DNA of 20,400 nucleotides from Deltaproteobacteria bacterium UBA6930 (GTDB lineage Bacteria > Myxococcota_A > UBA9160 > UBA6930): assembly GCA_002450755.1 (NCBI GenBank), contig DKAI01000002.1:1-20400 (forward strand), written 5' to 3'. Both the position numbers and the translations under genes were made by a program. Of this stretch, positions 1 to 6,664 are shown in pieces. Below the pieces are notes generated by a model, which made no database searches, was not told the DNA's origin, and worked only from the letters and a program-made list of their open reading frames with translations. The first letter of the stretch is position 1. Each line of letters opens with the position of its first letter.

Positions 1-159
1 CAAAATCCCATTTCGCAAAATCAATTCGACCCTCCAGATAACTGGTGTAAAGTAACGCGGCTTGAGAGCAGGCGCCTGTTTCTTTACTGGCTGGATCAAA
101 GGAATCAGCCATTTGAAAATTGCCCTAACACGTACGGGATCAAACCCGGTATGGTGTAA
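1..159 (+). CDS. C-terminal end of an unidentified protein (5' truncated)
   Basis: The first forward frame is open from base 1 to a TAA at 157-159 and encodes 52 residues. They end in a stretch rich in aromatic and charged residues (LFLYWLDQRNQPF) and then NTYGIKPGMV. I do not recognise the family from this tail. It reads in the same direction as the MaoC/CitE pair and stops 50 bp before the MaoC start, so it could be the preceding gene of the same transcription unit. Because the start lies outside the window, coding status rests only on the open frame and plausible composition. Moderate to low confidence. Confidence 0.5.
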   Translation, partial: QNPISQNQFDPPDNWCKVTRLESRRLFLYWLDQRNQPFENCPNTYGIKPGMV

Positions 160-209
160 AGAACGTTTTTAACCTCTTAGCTTTGCGAAAACGAGGAAGG
201 GAAAATTAA

Positions 210-665
210 ATGGCAGGAAAATACTATGATGAAATGGAAGTGGGTGCGGTCTTTCATCACGAACCCGCGAGAACTGTTACCGAGACCGACAATCTGCTTT
301 TCACAATGATGTCGATGAATCCGCAGCCACTGCATATCGATGCGGAGTTTGCAGGAAAATCACAGTTCGGTCAAATCTTGGTGAACAGTATGTTTACCCT
401 AGCTTACGTTGTTGGAATTACCGTGAACGACACCACATTAGGAACCACGGTAGGAAATCTTGGATTCGACGAAGTGCGATTCCCGGGCCCCGTTTTTATT
501 GGGGACACGATCCGCGTACAAACGGAGATTACCGCTAAGAGAGAATCTCGTTCCAGGCCTGACTGGGGCATCGTGACATTTATGCATCGTGGAACTAATC
601 AACGAGACGAGATCATTTGCACATGTGTAAGAAATGGAGCAATTCTAAAAAAGCCCTCTGAATAA
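210..665 (+). CDS. MaoC-like hotdog-fold enoyl-CoA hydratase/dehydratase
   Basis: A 151-residue single-hotdog protein of the MaoC family, whose members hydrate or dehydrate acyl-CoA esters in the cytoplasm. The core motif lies at residues 36-46 (MNPQPLHID, His42 and Asp44). The position five residues before the His, which is Asp in classical (R)-hydratases (GDxNPxH), is Asn37 here. As I recall, this Asn form occurs in the MaoC subgroup found beside CitE-type lyases, for example the Mycobacterium Rv2499c/Rv2498c pair. A good ribosome site (AGGAAGG) precedes the ATG. The next gene, a CitE-like lyase, starts one base after the stop, so the two are almost certainly cotranscribed and probably act in sequence. 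The exact substrate is not visible; a mesaconyl- or itaconyl-CoA-type compound is a guess from the pairing. Confidence 0.88.
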   Translation: MAGKYYDEMEVGAVFHHEPARTVTETDNLLFTMMSMNPQPLHIDAEFAGKSQFGQILVNSMFTLAYVVGITVNDTTLGTTVGNLGFDEVRFPGPVFIGDTIRVQTEITAKRESRSRPDWGIVTFMHRGTNQRDEIICTCVRNGAILKKPSE

Positions 666-666
666 G

Positions 667-1551
667 ATGCAAATTCGTCGTTCAAGCCACTTTGTTCCGG
701 GTGCCAATGAAAAGATGTTGTTGAAATCTTTGGCTACCGAGGCAGATTCTCTAATTCTCGACCTGGAAGACGCGGTCACGCCAGAGAACAAGGGTTCTGC
801 ACGCAAAATCATTTGTGAATGGCTCGACACAGTAGACTTTGCCGGAAAGGAAAAGGTAGTTCGTATCAACCCGATAGATACGGATTGGGGCAATGCCGAT
901 GTCGAAGAGTTGATGGAACACCCACCAGACGCCTTTTTGGTACCCAAAGTGAACACTGCATCCGAACTTCGCTCCCTGGACGAGAGGATGACTCGTGCGG
1001 AACAGATTCATGGGCACTCCTCGCCAACGGTTAAATTACTTGTACTTGGCACCGAAACACCAACGGGAACTTTAAATATTCAGTCGCTGCCGCAATGCCC
1101 TCGAGTCGATGCGCTCAGTTGGGGAGCAGAAGACCTCTCCGCCGCAATTGGAGCCCGTCGAAACCGAGACGAAAACAACATCTACCTGGATGTCTTCCGG
1201 TACAGCAGAGTGGTAACTCTTTTGGCTGCTACAGCGGCCGGTGTTCAACCATTGGACACCGTCTACGTAAATTACTCGGATCCTGAAGGCCTACGCGCCG
1301 AATGCAGAGAATCTGCCGATGTCGGCTTTACAGGAAAAATGACGATCCATCCATCACAAATCGAGATTGTAAATGAGACATTTACGCCAACAGCTGAGCA
1401 AATCTCTGAGGCGGAAGAACTTCTTCAATGCGCGAAAGACAACCATGAACAGGGCATACAGGCCTTTTCTTTCAAAGGGCAAATGGTCGATGTGCCCCAC
1501 CTTACTCAGGCAAGACATATTCTCGAAATGGCTAAGGCTTTAAAAATCTAA
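667..1551 (+). CDS. CitE-type CoA ester lyase (HpcH/HpaI aldolase family)
   Basis: A 294-residue TIM-barrel lyase of the citrate lyase beta/malyl-CoA lyase family, usual length. Visible landmarks are LDLEDAV at 31-37, the CoA/substrate-binding VRINP around Arg66, the metal ligand Glu130 in GTETPTG, and WGAEDLS at 152-158, which carries the second acidic ligand. Such enzymes cleave or form beta-hydroxyacyl-CoAs (malyl-, beta-methylmalyl- or citramalyl-CoA) with Mg2+. It stands alone, without citrate lyase alpha or gamma subunits, so a role in citrate lyase itself is unlikely. It follows the MaoC gene by one base. In mycobacteria the equivalent pair has been linked to leucine and itaconate breakdown; applying that here is inference. 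The 3' end converges with surE, 14 bp away. Confidence 0.9.
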   Translation: MQIRRSSHFVPGANEKMLLKSLATEADSLILDLEDAVTPENKGSARKIICEWLDTVDFAGKEKVVRINPIDTDWGNADVEELMEHPPDAFLVPKVNTASELRSLDERMTRAEQIHGHSSPTVKLLVLGTETPTGTLNIQSLPQCPRVDALSWGAEDLSAAIGARRNRDENNIYLDVFRYSRVVTLLAATAAGVQPLDTVYVNYSDPEGLRAECRESADVGFTGKMTIHPSQIEIVNETFTPTAEQISEAEELLQCAKDNHEQGIQAFSFKGQMVDVPHLTQARHILEMAKALKI

Positions 1552-1565
1552 GCGGCCTGTTGACT

Positions 1566-2270
1566 CTAATTTGTATCGTAGAGTCCCTGCAACAAAGATA
1601 AATTTGTAAGAGCGATAGAACCATTGAAACATTTGTCGACATCCGAATTTTCTATCCGTGGCCGCTCATGGTAATTACCATTCCACATCAACGAACCGCC
1701 TTCTCTTTTATAACGCACACCCATCGGACTTGGATCAACCGAACAGCGCACTATTGGCGGCTGTTGGTAATCTGAAGGAGGAAGGTTTGCGTTCCAATAC
1801 CGATATTCGTCACATCCAAGCCCCAATACATGGTCAAGCAAACGGTCCGCATGGGCCGCAACTTCCGGCCAAACTAAATCTCGGTGTGGACCAATATATT
1901 GCGAGATTGCAAGAGAAGGCTTTCCCAAAAGGGCACCCTCCCTTGCTGCCGCAAGAGTCCCCGAGGTATAAACGTCTGCTCCGAGGTTTCCACCCGCGTT
2001 TATGCCAGCCACCACCCACTCTGCTTCCGGCACTATTTCAGTGAGCCCAACACGCACGCAATCAGCTGGCATACCGGTTAAAGAAAAGCGGCCCGGCCCA
2101 TACTCGATCAAGCCCAGTGTCTCCCTCGTCGTAAATGCATGCCCTACTCCGCTGCGAGGCCGATCAGGAGCGATAACGCAAACTGAGCCGCGTTTCTCGC
2201 AAAGTCCAATCAACTCTTCTAGTCCAGGAGCTCCGTATCCATCGTCATTTGTGATTAAAAACTTCGCCAT
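1566..2270 (-). CDS. surE: 5'/3'-nucleotidase SurE
   Basis: A 234-residue SurE, slightly shorter than the E. coli protein. It dephosphorylates nucleoside monophosphates and short polyphosphates with a divalent metal. The N-terminal FLITNDDGYGAPG carries metal ligands Asp9 and Asp10, followed by Ser40 in PDRPRSG, a TGMPADCV loop at 65-72, Asn91 in GINAGGN and the YTSGTLAAAREG segment at 101-112. This is the full SurE signature. The ATG at 2270 has an upstream GAGGAG site on the minus strand. In many proteobacteria surE sits with pcm, nlpD and rpoS, but none of them is here; it is an isolated single gene between two catabolic units. It converges with the CitE-like gene and diverges from the SDR operon across an 81-bp gap. 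Confidence 0.95.
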   Translation of the reverse strand: MAKFLITNDDGYGAPGLEELIGLCEKRGSVCVIAPDRPRSGVGHAFTTRETLGLIEYGPGRFSLTGMPADCVRVGLTEIVPEAEWVVAGINAGGNLGADVYTSGTLAAAREGALLGKPSLAISQYIGPHRDLVWPEVAAHADRLLDHVLGLGCDEYRYWNANLPPSDYQQPPIVRCSVDPSPMGVRYKREGGSLMWNGNYHERPRIENSDVDKCFNGSIALTNLSLLQGLYDTN

Positions 2271-2298
2271 TGATCTCCTCGAAGGTTATTTTTTAGCC

Positions 2299-2328
2299 TT
2301 GGCAGTATTACAACTCCCGAGCAATAAT
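2299..2328 (+). promoter_or_regulatory. Candidate sigma70 promoter of the SDR/CoA-transferase operon
   Basis: In the 81-bp divergent gap between surE and the first SDR gene, TTGGCA (2299-2304; one mismatch to TTGACA) and AATAAT (2323-2328; one mismatch to TATAAT) are separated by 18 bp. Transcription would start near 2335, leaving a short leader that contains the AAGGAG ribosome site before the ATG at 2352. The call is by eye only. Confidence 0.45.
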
Positions 2329-2351
2329 CCTCTCCAGACTAAGGAGAAGCG

Positions 2352-3116
2352 ATGACAAAAAGACTTTCAGAACAAGCAATTCTCATCACTGGCGGCGCAA
2401 GCGGAATCGGCCGCGCCGCCGCGGAATCTTGCGCCAGGGATGGAGCAAAGCTCGCTATATCTGATGTGAATGTCGAAGCGGGAGAAGAAACTGTATCCGC
2501 TTTACGGGAACTAGGAGCTGACGCGGTTTTCATAAGAGCGGACGTATCGATCAGCTCAGAAGTTGAATCGCTCATCGGCAAAGTAGTCGAAAAGTTTGGA
2601 TGCCTCGATGGCGCATTCAATAACGCGGGGATTGAAAGTTCGTGGGCTCATACGGTGAAGGCATCGGAAGAAGATTTTGATCGCACCATAGCTGTAAATC
2701 TTAAAGGAGTCTGGCTATGCCTTAAGCATGAGATAAAGCAAATGCTGGAACAAGGGCGAGGCGGTTCGATCGTAAATACTGCATCTGTTGCAGGCCTCGT
2801 AGGAGCTCGTGGAGGAGGAAGTTATGTCGCAAGCAAGCATGGAGTCGTCGGCCTAACGAAGACTGCTTCACTCGAGTTCTCCTCAAAAGGAGTGCGCGTA
2901 AACTCGGTCTGTCCAGGAATTATTGAAACTCCCATGGTAACCCGAATGCTCAGCGAAACTGGGTTGAGTAAGCAGGTAATGATCGACCAAGAACCAATTG
3001 GAAGACTGGGGGAACCCAAAGAAATCGGAGATGCAGTAGCATGGTTACTGTCAAATGAATCTTCCTTCGTCACGGGCATCGCAATGCCAGTAGACGGAGG
3101 CTACACGGCGGTTTAA
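2352..3116 (+). CDS. SDR family oxidoreductase, first of three tandem paralogues
   Basis: A 254-residue classical short-chain dehydrogenase. The cofactor loop is TGGASGIG (13-20), and Asp38 at the end of the second strand indicates preference for NAD(H) over NADP(H). NNAG is at 90-93, catalytic Ser145 lies in VNTAS, and the YxxxK pair is Tyr158/Lys162. The C-terminal FVTGIAMPVDGGY motif completes the fold. An AAGGAG site sits five bases before the ATG. It is very similar along its length to the next gene, with near-identical stretches such as FNNAGIE, GGSIVNTAS and SSKGVRVN, so the pair arose by duplication. It heads an operon of three SDRs and a CoA transferase. The substrate is probably a secondary alcohol or hydroxyacyl compound; the sequence does not say which. 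Confidence 0.93.
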   Translation: MTKRLSEQAILITGGASGIGRAAAESCARDGAKLAISDVNVEAGEETVSALRELGADAVFIRADVSISSEVESLIGKVVEKFGCLDGAFNNAGIESSWAHTVKASEEDFDRTIAVNLKGVWLCLKHEIKQMLEQGRGGSIVNTASVAGLVGARGGGSYVASKHGVVGLTKTASLEFSSKGVRVNSVCPGIIETPMVTRMLSETGLSKQVMIDQEPIGRLGEPKEIGDAVAWLLSNESSFVTGIAMPVDGGYTAV

Positions 3117-3117
3117 A

Positions 3118-3882
3118 ATGTCGGACTTTCTTGAAAATCATGGAATCATAATCACGGGTGCAGCGAGCGGTATTGGCAGAGCTACGGCCCTTCGATGTGC
3201 TGAGGCAGGAGCCTCACTGGTGCTCGCAGATAGAGATATTGAAGGCTGCAATGAGACTTCGCAGTTGGTCCAAAAACTTGGGGGACAAGCGGAGCCCGTA
3301 GAGGTCGATGTCGCTAATGCCGATAGCGTCCAGACCCTTATTTCTCACGCTGTGGATACTCTGGGGAAAATTGACGGAGCATTCAATAACGCAGGAATCG
3401 AAGGTCAATCCACTCGTAGGATTACCGATTGGGATGAGGACGTCTTCGATTTGACGATGGGGATCAATCTCAAAGGTGTTTGGTTATGCATGAAGTACGA
3501 GGTCGATCAGATGTTGTCTCAGGGTGGAGGCGGCTCCATCGTTAACACGGCATCTATAGCCGGACTTGTTGGCCTAAAAGGAGGAGGCGGATATACCGCG
3601 AGTAAACATGGTGTCGTCGGTCTCAGCAAAACTGCGGCGCTCGAATTCTCCTCAAAAGGAGTACGTGTCAACACAGTCTGCCCAGGCACTATCGAAACAC
3701 CCATGATCGATCGTTTACTAGACGACTCGGGAGCCGAAAGTTCTTTCTTTGTCGAAAAAACTCCTATCGGGAGGCTCGGAAAACCACAAGAAATTGGAGA
3801 TGCTGTCGCGTGGTTACTTTCGGATAAGGCTTCACTCGTAACAGGTATTGCTCTTCCAGTTGATGGTGGCTGGGTCGCCTAG
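3118..3882 (+). CDS. SDR family oxidoreductase, second of three tandem paralogues
   Basis: A 254-residue classical SDR beginning one base after the stop of the preceding SDR, which implies translational coupling; no close ribosome site of its own is visible. The motifs are TGAASGIG (13-20), Asp38 (NAD-type), NNAG (90-93), Ser146, Tyr159 and Lys163, so the catalytic set is intact. It is the closest relative of the upstream gene, and the two share a 17-bp identical DNA run (from 3646 and from 2877). Differences cluster in the substrate loop after the PG motif (LDDSGAESSFFVEK here against LSETGLSKQVMIDQ), consistent with altered substrate or stereospecificity after duplication. Cytoplasmic oxidoreductase, substrate unknown. 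Confidence 0.93.
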   Translation: MSDFLENHGIIITGAASGIGRATALRCAEAGASLVLADRDIEGCNETSQLVQKLGGQAEPVEVDVANADSVQTLISHAVDTLGKIDGAFNNAGIEGQSTRRITDWDEDVFDLTMGINLKGVWLCMKYEVDQMLSQGGGGSIVNTASIAGLVGLKGGGGYTASKHGVVGLSKTAALEFSSKGVRVNTVCPGTIETPMIDRLLDDSGAESSFFVEKTPIGRLGKPQEIGDAVAWLLSDKASLVTGIALPVDGGWVA

Positions 3883-3891
3883 GAGAAACCA

Positions 3892-4653
3892 ATGGGAAAA
3901 AACTTAGAAAACAAATCTATTCTCATTACTGGTGCAGGCAGCGGGCTAGGACGAGCCACAGCCTTGGTGTGTAGCCGAGAGGGTGCGTCTCTCATGCTTA
4001 GTGATATTGACTCGGAAGGTGTTGAAGAGACCAAGAGATTAGTACTTCAAGCCGGCGGAGCTGCCGAAGTGAGAGTTACTGATGTCTCCAACCGAGAGAT
4101 GGTTGAAACTCTTGTCGCTGAAACAGTTTCAGAGTTAGGAGGCGTCCACGGAGCCTTCAATAACGCCGGCATCGAAGGCGATCTCACGGGGCTTTCCCGC
4201 TGGAGCGAGAAAGCGTTTGACAAAACACTCGCCGTTAACGTGAAGGGTGTTTGGCTGTGTATGAAATACCAAATTCCTGCAATGCTACAGAGTGGAGGAG
4301 GTTCTATTGTGAACACCGCCTCTGCAGCAGGCCTTGTGGGTGTACGCGGATGCGCGGGATACGTAGCGAGCAAACATGCCGTAGTGGGTTTAACCAAAGT
4401 TGCGGCCGTTGAGTGGTCAAAGAGAGGCATACGCGTCAACGCCGTTTGTCCAGGAATGATCGACACACCAATGCTCGATCGATTGCTTGACTACGTGAAA
4501 GCTCCAAAAGAAACAGTGCTGGGCCAGCAACCAATCGGGCGATTCGGCAGTGCAAACGAGATTGGCGAGAGCGTAGCCTGGCTTCTTTCCGAAGATTCGT
4601 CTTTTGTAACTGGTGTAGCTATGCCCGTCGACGGGGGCTTTGTTGCACAATAA
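3892..4653 (+). CDS. SDR family oxidoreductase, third of three tandem paralogues
   Basis: A 253-residue classical SDR and the most diverged of the three. Its motifs are TGAGSGLG (13-20), Asp38 (NAD-type), NNAG (90-93), Ser144, Tyr157 and Lys161, so it should be active. Its ribosome site AGGAG overlaps the stop codon of the second SDR (TAGGAG), with the ATG five bases further on, giving tight coupling. It keeps the family-specific WLCMKY and GLVGVRG segments shared with its neighbours but has ...AVEWSKRGIRVN where they have ...LEFSSKGVRVN. Three retained, intact paralogues in a row suggest three separate steps or stereochemistries, or a heteromeric complex. The gene products are otherwise unassigned. 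Confidence 0.93.
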   Translation: MGKNLENKSILITGAGSGLGRATALVCSREGASLMLSDIDSEGVEETKRLVLQAGGAAEVRVTDVSNREMVETLVAETVSELGGVHGAFNNAGIEGDLTGLSRWSEKAFDKTLAVNVKGVWLCMKYQIPAMLQSGGGSIVNTASAAGLVGVRGCAGYVASKHAVVGLTKVAAVEWSKRGIRVNAVCPGMIDTPMLDRLLDYVKAPKETVLGQQPIGRFGSANEIGESVAWLLSEDSSFVTGVAMPVDGGFVAQ

Positions 4654-4665
4654 TTTGATCAACTA

Positions 4666-5871
4666 ATGACGCGCTCACCTGCACTCGACGGCATCAGAGT
4701 ATTAGACTTATCTACTTTTATATCGGCAGGATTTTGCGGAACAATTCTCGGTGAATTTGGAGCCGAAGTCATAAAAGTCGAACAGCCCCAAGCAGGAGAT
4801 CCGCTACGACAGTTCGGGACTAAAACTGAATCCGGCGACAGCCTCGTTTGGCTCACAGAGGCTCGAAACAAAAAATCCGTAACCCTTGATTTACGCACTC
4901 CTGAGGGAGCAGAGCTTTTAAAAAAATTGGTCGGAAAATCTGACGTTCTTTTGGAAAATTTCCGAACGGGCACGCTGGAACGCTGGGGCCTAGGGTGGGA
5001 GCAACTAAAAGCTGTGAATCCAGGACTGGTCATGCTGAGAATCACAGGCTTCGGACAAACGGGACCGCGCGCTGAAGAACCGGGTTTTGCACGAATTGCT
5101 CACGCGTTTAGCGGGCTATCCTACCTAGCAGGGACACCTGAGACAGGACCTCTTATGCCGGGCTCCACAAGTCTTGCAGACTACGCTTCTGGAACCTACG
5201 GAGCTGTGGGCGTTCTAATGGCATTAAGAGAACGTGACAGAAGCGGTTGCGGCCAATACGTGGATATCGCCCTTTATGAACCAATTTTTCGTTTTCTAGA
5301 CGAAATGTCCTCCGCCTTTGCATTTAACGGCACGGTGCGAGAGCGCATGGGCGCCGACACGGTCAATGTAGTCCCTCACAGCCATTACCCGACTTTAGAC
5401 GATAAATGGGTAGCTATCGCATGTACCAGCGACAAAATGTTTCGACGGCTCGCGATTGCGATGGGTCGCTCTGAGCTCGCCGAGGAGAAAAACTTTGGCC
5501 GGGTAGAAGAACGGCTCAAGTGCCGTAACGAAGTCAATGAACTTGTTCGCGAATGGACCACCGGTCTCACACAAAAAGAAGTTCTTGATAAGTGTGAGAA
5601 TGAACAGGTACCCGCCGGACCGATCCACAACGTACGCGACATATCCGAAGATCCTCAATATGCTGCTAGAGGAAACCTTGTAAAAATGCATGACGCTTCA
5701 TCGGGAAGTAACATAACCACTCCCTCAGTAGTCCCTACTCTTTCAGAAACGCCTGGAACGATTAATCACCTCGGCCCTAAGCTTGGAGCCCATACTGAAG
5801 AAATACTGACAGATCTAGTTTCCTTGACACCCGCCGAGATTGAGAATCTTCGTAAACATAAAATAATTTAA
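4666..5871 (+). CDS. CoA transferase, class III (CaiB/BaiF/Frc family)
   Basis: A 401-residue class III CoA transferase, full length for the family. The N-terminus LDGIRVLDLSTFISAGFCG and FGAEVIKVEQP are typical. The catalytic Asp that forms the acyl-CoA anhydride is Asp172 in SLADYASGTYGA. ENFRTGTLERWGLG (97-110) is the conserved CoA-binding stretch. It moves CoA from a donor such as succinyl- or acetyl-CoA to an acid substrate. It is the last gene of the three-SDR operon, 12 bp after the third SDR. No clear Shine-Dalgarno sequence precedes its ATG, so translation may depend on coupling. With the MaoC and CitE genes nearby it could activate a dicarboxylic or hydroxy acid for cleavage; that link is inference. 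Its end converges with the minus-strand decarboxylase-like gene. Confidence 0.92.
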   Translation: MTRSPALDGIRVLDLSTFISAGFCGTILGEFGAEVIKVEQPQAGDPLRQFGTKTESGDSLVWLTEARNKKSVTLDLRTPEGAELLKKLVGKSDVLLENFRTGTLERWGLGWEQLKAVNPGLVMLRITGFGQTGPRAEEPGFARIAHAFSGLSYLAGTPETGPLMPGSTSLADYASGTYGAVGVLMALRERDRSGCGQYVDIALYEPIFRFLDEMSSAFAFNGTVRERMGADTVNVVPHSHYPTLDDKWVAIACTSDKMFRRLAIAMGRSELAEEKNFGRVEERLKCRNEVNELVREWTTGLTQKEVLDKCENEQVPAGPIHNVRDISEDPQYAARGNLVKMHDASSGSNITTPSVVPTLSETPGTINHLGPKLGAHTEEILTDLVSLTPAEIENLRKHKII

Positions 5872-5917
5872 AATTGCTTTCACTGAACTCAGACGTCAAT
5901 CCCACAGACATACGCGG

Positions 5918-6664
5918 CTAAAAACGACTAAACAAACTCCCAAAACCATCGATCTTGTCTGAAATTCCGTTAGCACGTAGTGCATGCCAGTAAGTGGCCG
6001 TATTAATCGCGACCACTGGTTTCTTAAATTCAATCTCGAATTCCGCAGCGAGCCGTGCCATAGGGAGATTTGTACCCACCTGAACCAAAGCATCGACATC
6101 TTCGCTATTTAGTCGATTCATTGCTTCCCACAAACGTTTTGGTGGTACCTGAGCTATTGCAGTCCACTTTGGACATTTCAAACACTCGTCCTTGACGATT
6201 GTAAAACCTGACTCCTCAAAATATTTTCGAACTTGCTCATTCGCCGCAGGAAAGTAAGGGGTCAAGAATGCAATATTTTCGATATCTCCGTACGCATCCA
6301 GCGCAGCCTTAGTTGCGTGCGAACCGATGCTAATCGGTAAATCCGAGTGTTCTTTTATTTTCCTCTCGAACTCCCTTGCACCAGAAACCCCTCCATAAAA
6401 CGTTATAGCCGACATTCCCATAACCAAATATGAAGGAGAGCATGTCATTACGCTGTCGACCGCATCGATCACGTTACCTGCGATAACTTGTGTAGCATTC
6501 ATAAATGTATCGTTACTTACCGCATTTGCATCCGGGGTTAATATTCTGCTGTAATGATTCGTCACTCCCTCAGGTCGCATTTCATCAAATTCTGGCTGAA
6601 CTACGGTATTAGTCGATGGCCCTAACACTCCAAAGAGCCCTCTCCATCCTAAAACGTCAGTCAT
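5918..6664 (-). CDS. Asp/Glu racemase-superfamily protein (maleate isomerase/arylmalonate decarboxylase-like) lacking both catalytic Cys
   Basis: A 248-residue protein with the pseudo-symmetric fold of maleate cis-trans isomerase and arylmalonate decarboxylase. Supporting features are the MGMSAITFYGG loop (82-92), equivalent to the GTSxSFxRG oxyanion loop of arylmalonate decarboxylase; the conserved TPY (135-137) with following Asn142; and the second-half loop VQVGTNLPM (194-202). In maleate isomerases a Cys sits in each half (for example SCTN in the second); here those positions read Met/Ser and Gly. The protein therefore either decarboxylates or isomerises without a Cys base, or does something else. 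It overlaps the stop of the monooxygenase gene by ATGA, with an AAGGA site inside that gene, so the two are made together. Fold confident, reaction unknown. Confidence 0.8.
   Translation of the reverse strand: MTDVLGWRGLFGVLGPSTNTVVQPEFDEMRPEGVTNHYSRILTPDANAVSNDTFMNATQVIAGNVIDAVDSVMTCSPSYLVMGMSAITFYGGVSGAREFERKIKEHSDLPISIGSHATKAALDAYGDIENIAFLTPYFPAANEQVRKYFEESGFTIVKDECLKCPKWTAIAQVPPKRLWEAMNRLNSEDVDALVQVGTNLPMARLAAEFEIEFKKPVVAINTATYWHALRANGISDKIDGFGSLFSRF

Noticed and set aside
43..161. TGGTGTAAAG occurring at 43-52 and 152-161
   Set aside because: One copy lies within the partial coding frame and the other spans its stop; two 10-bp copies with no further structure are probably chance.
1658..2044. 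Plus-strand open frames across surE, the longest 128 codons
   Set aside because: They lie opposite a complete, motif-verified SurE; composition is that of an antisense shadow and no family is recognisable.
2879..2892. CTCCTCAAAAGGAG inverted repeat inside the first SDR gene, repeated at 3648-3661 in the second
   Set aside because: It encodes the same conserved SSKG peptide in both paralogues; shared ancestry explains it, and the AGGAG is not followed by a start codon.
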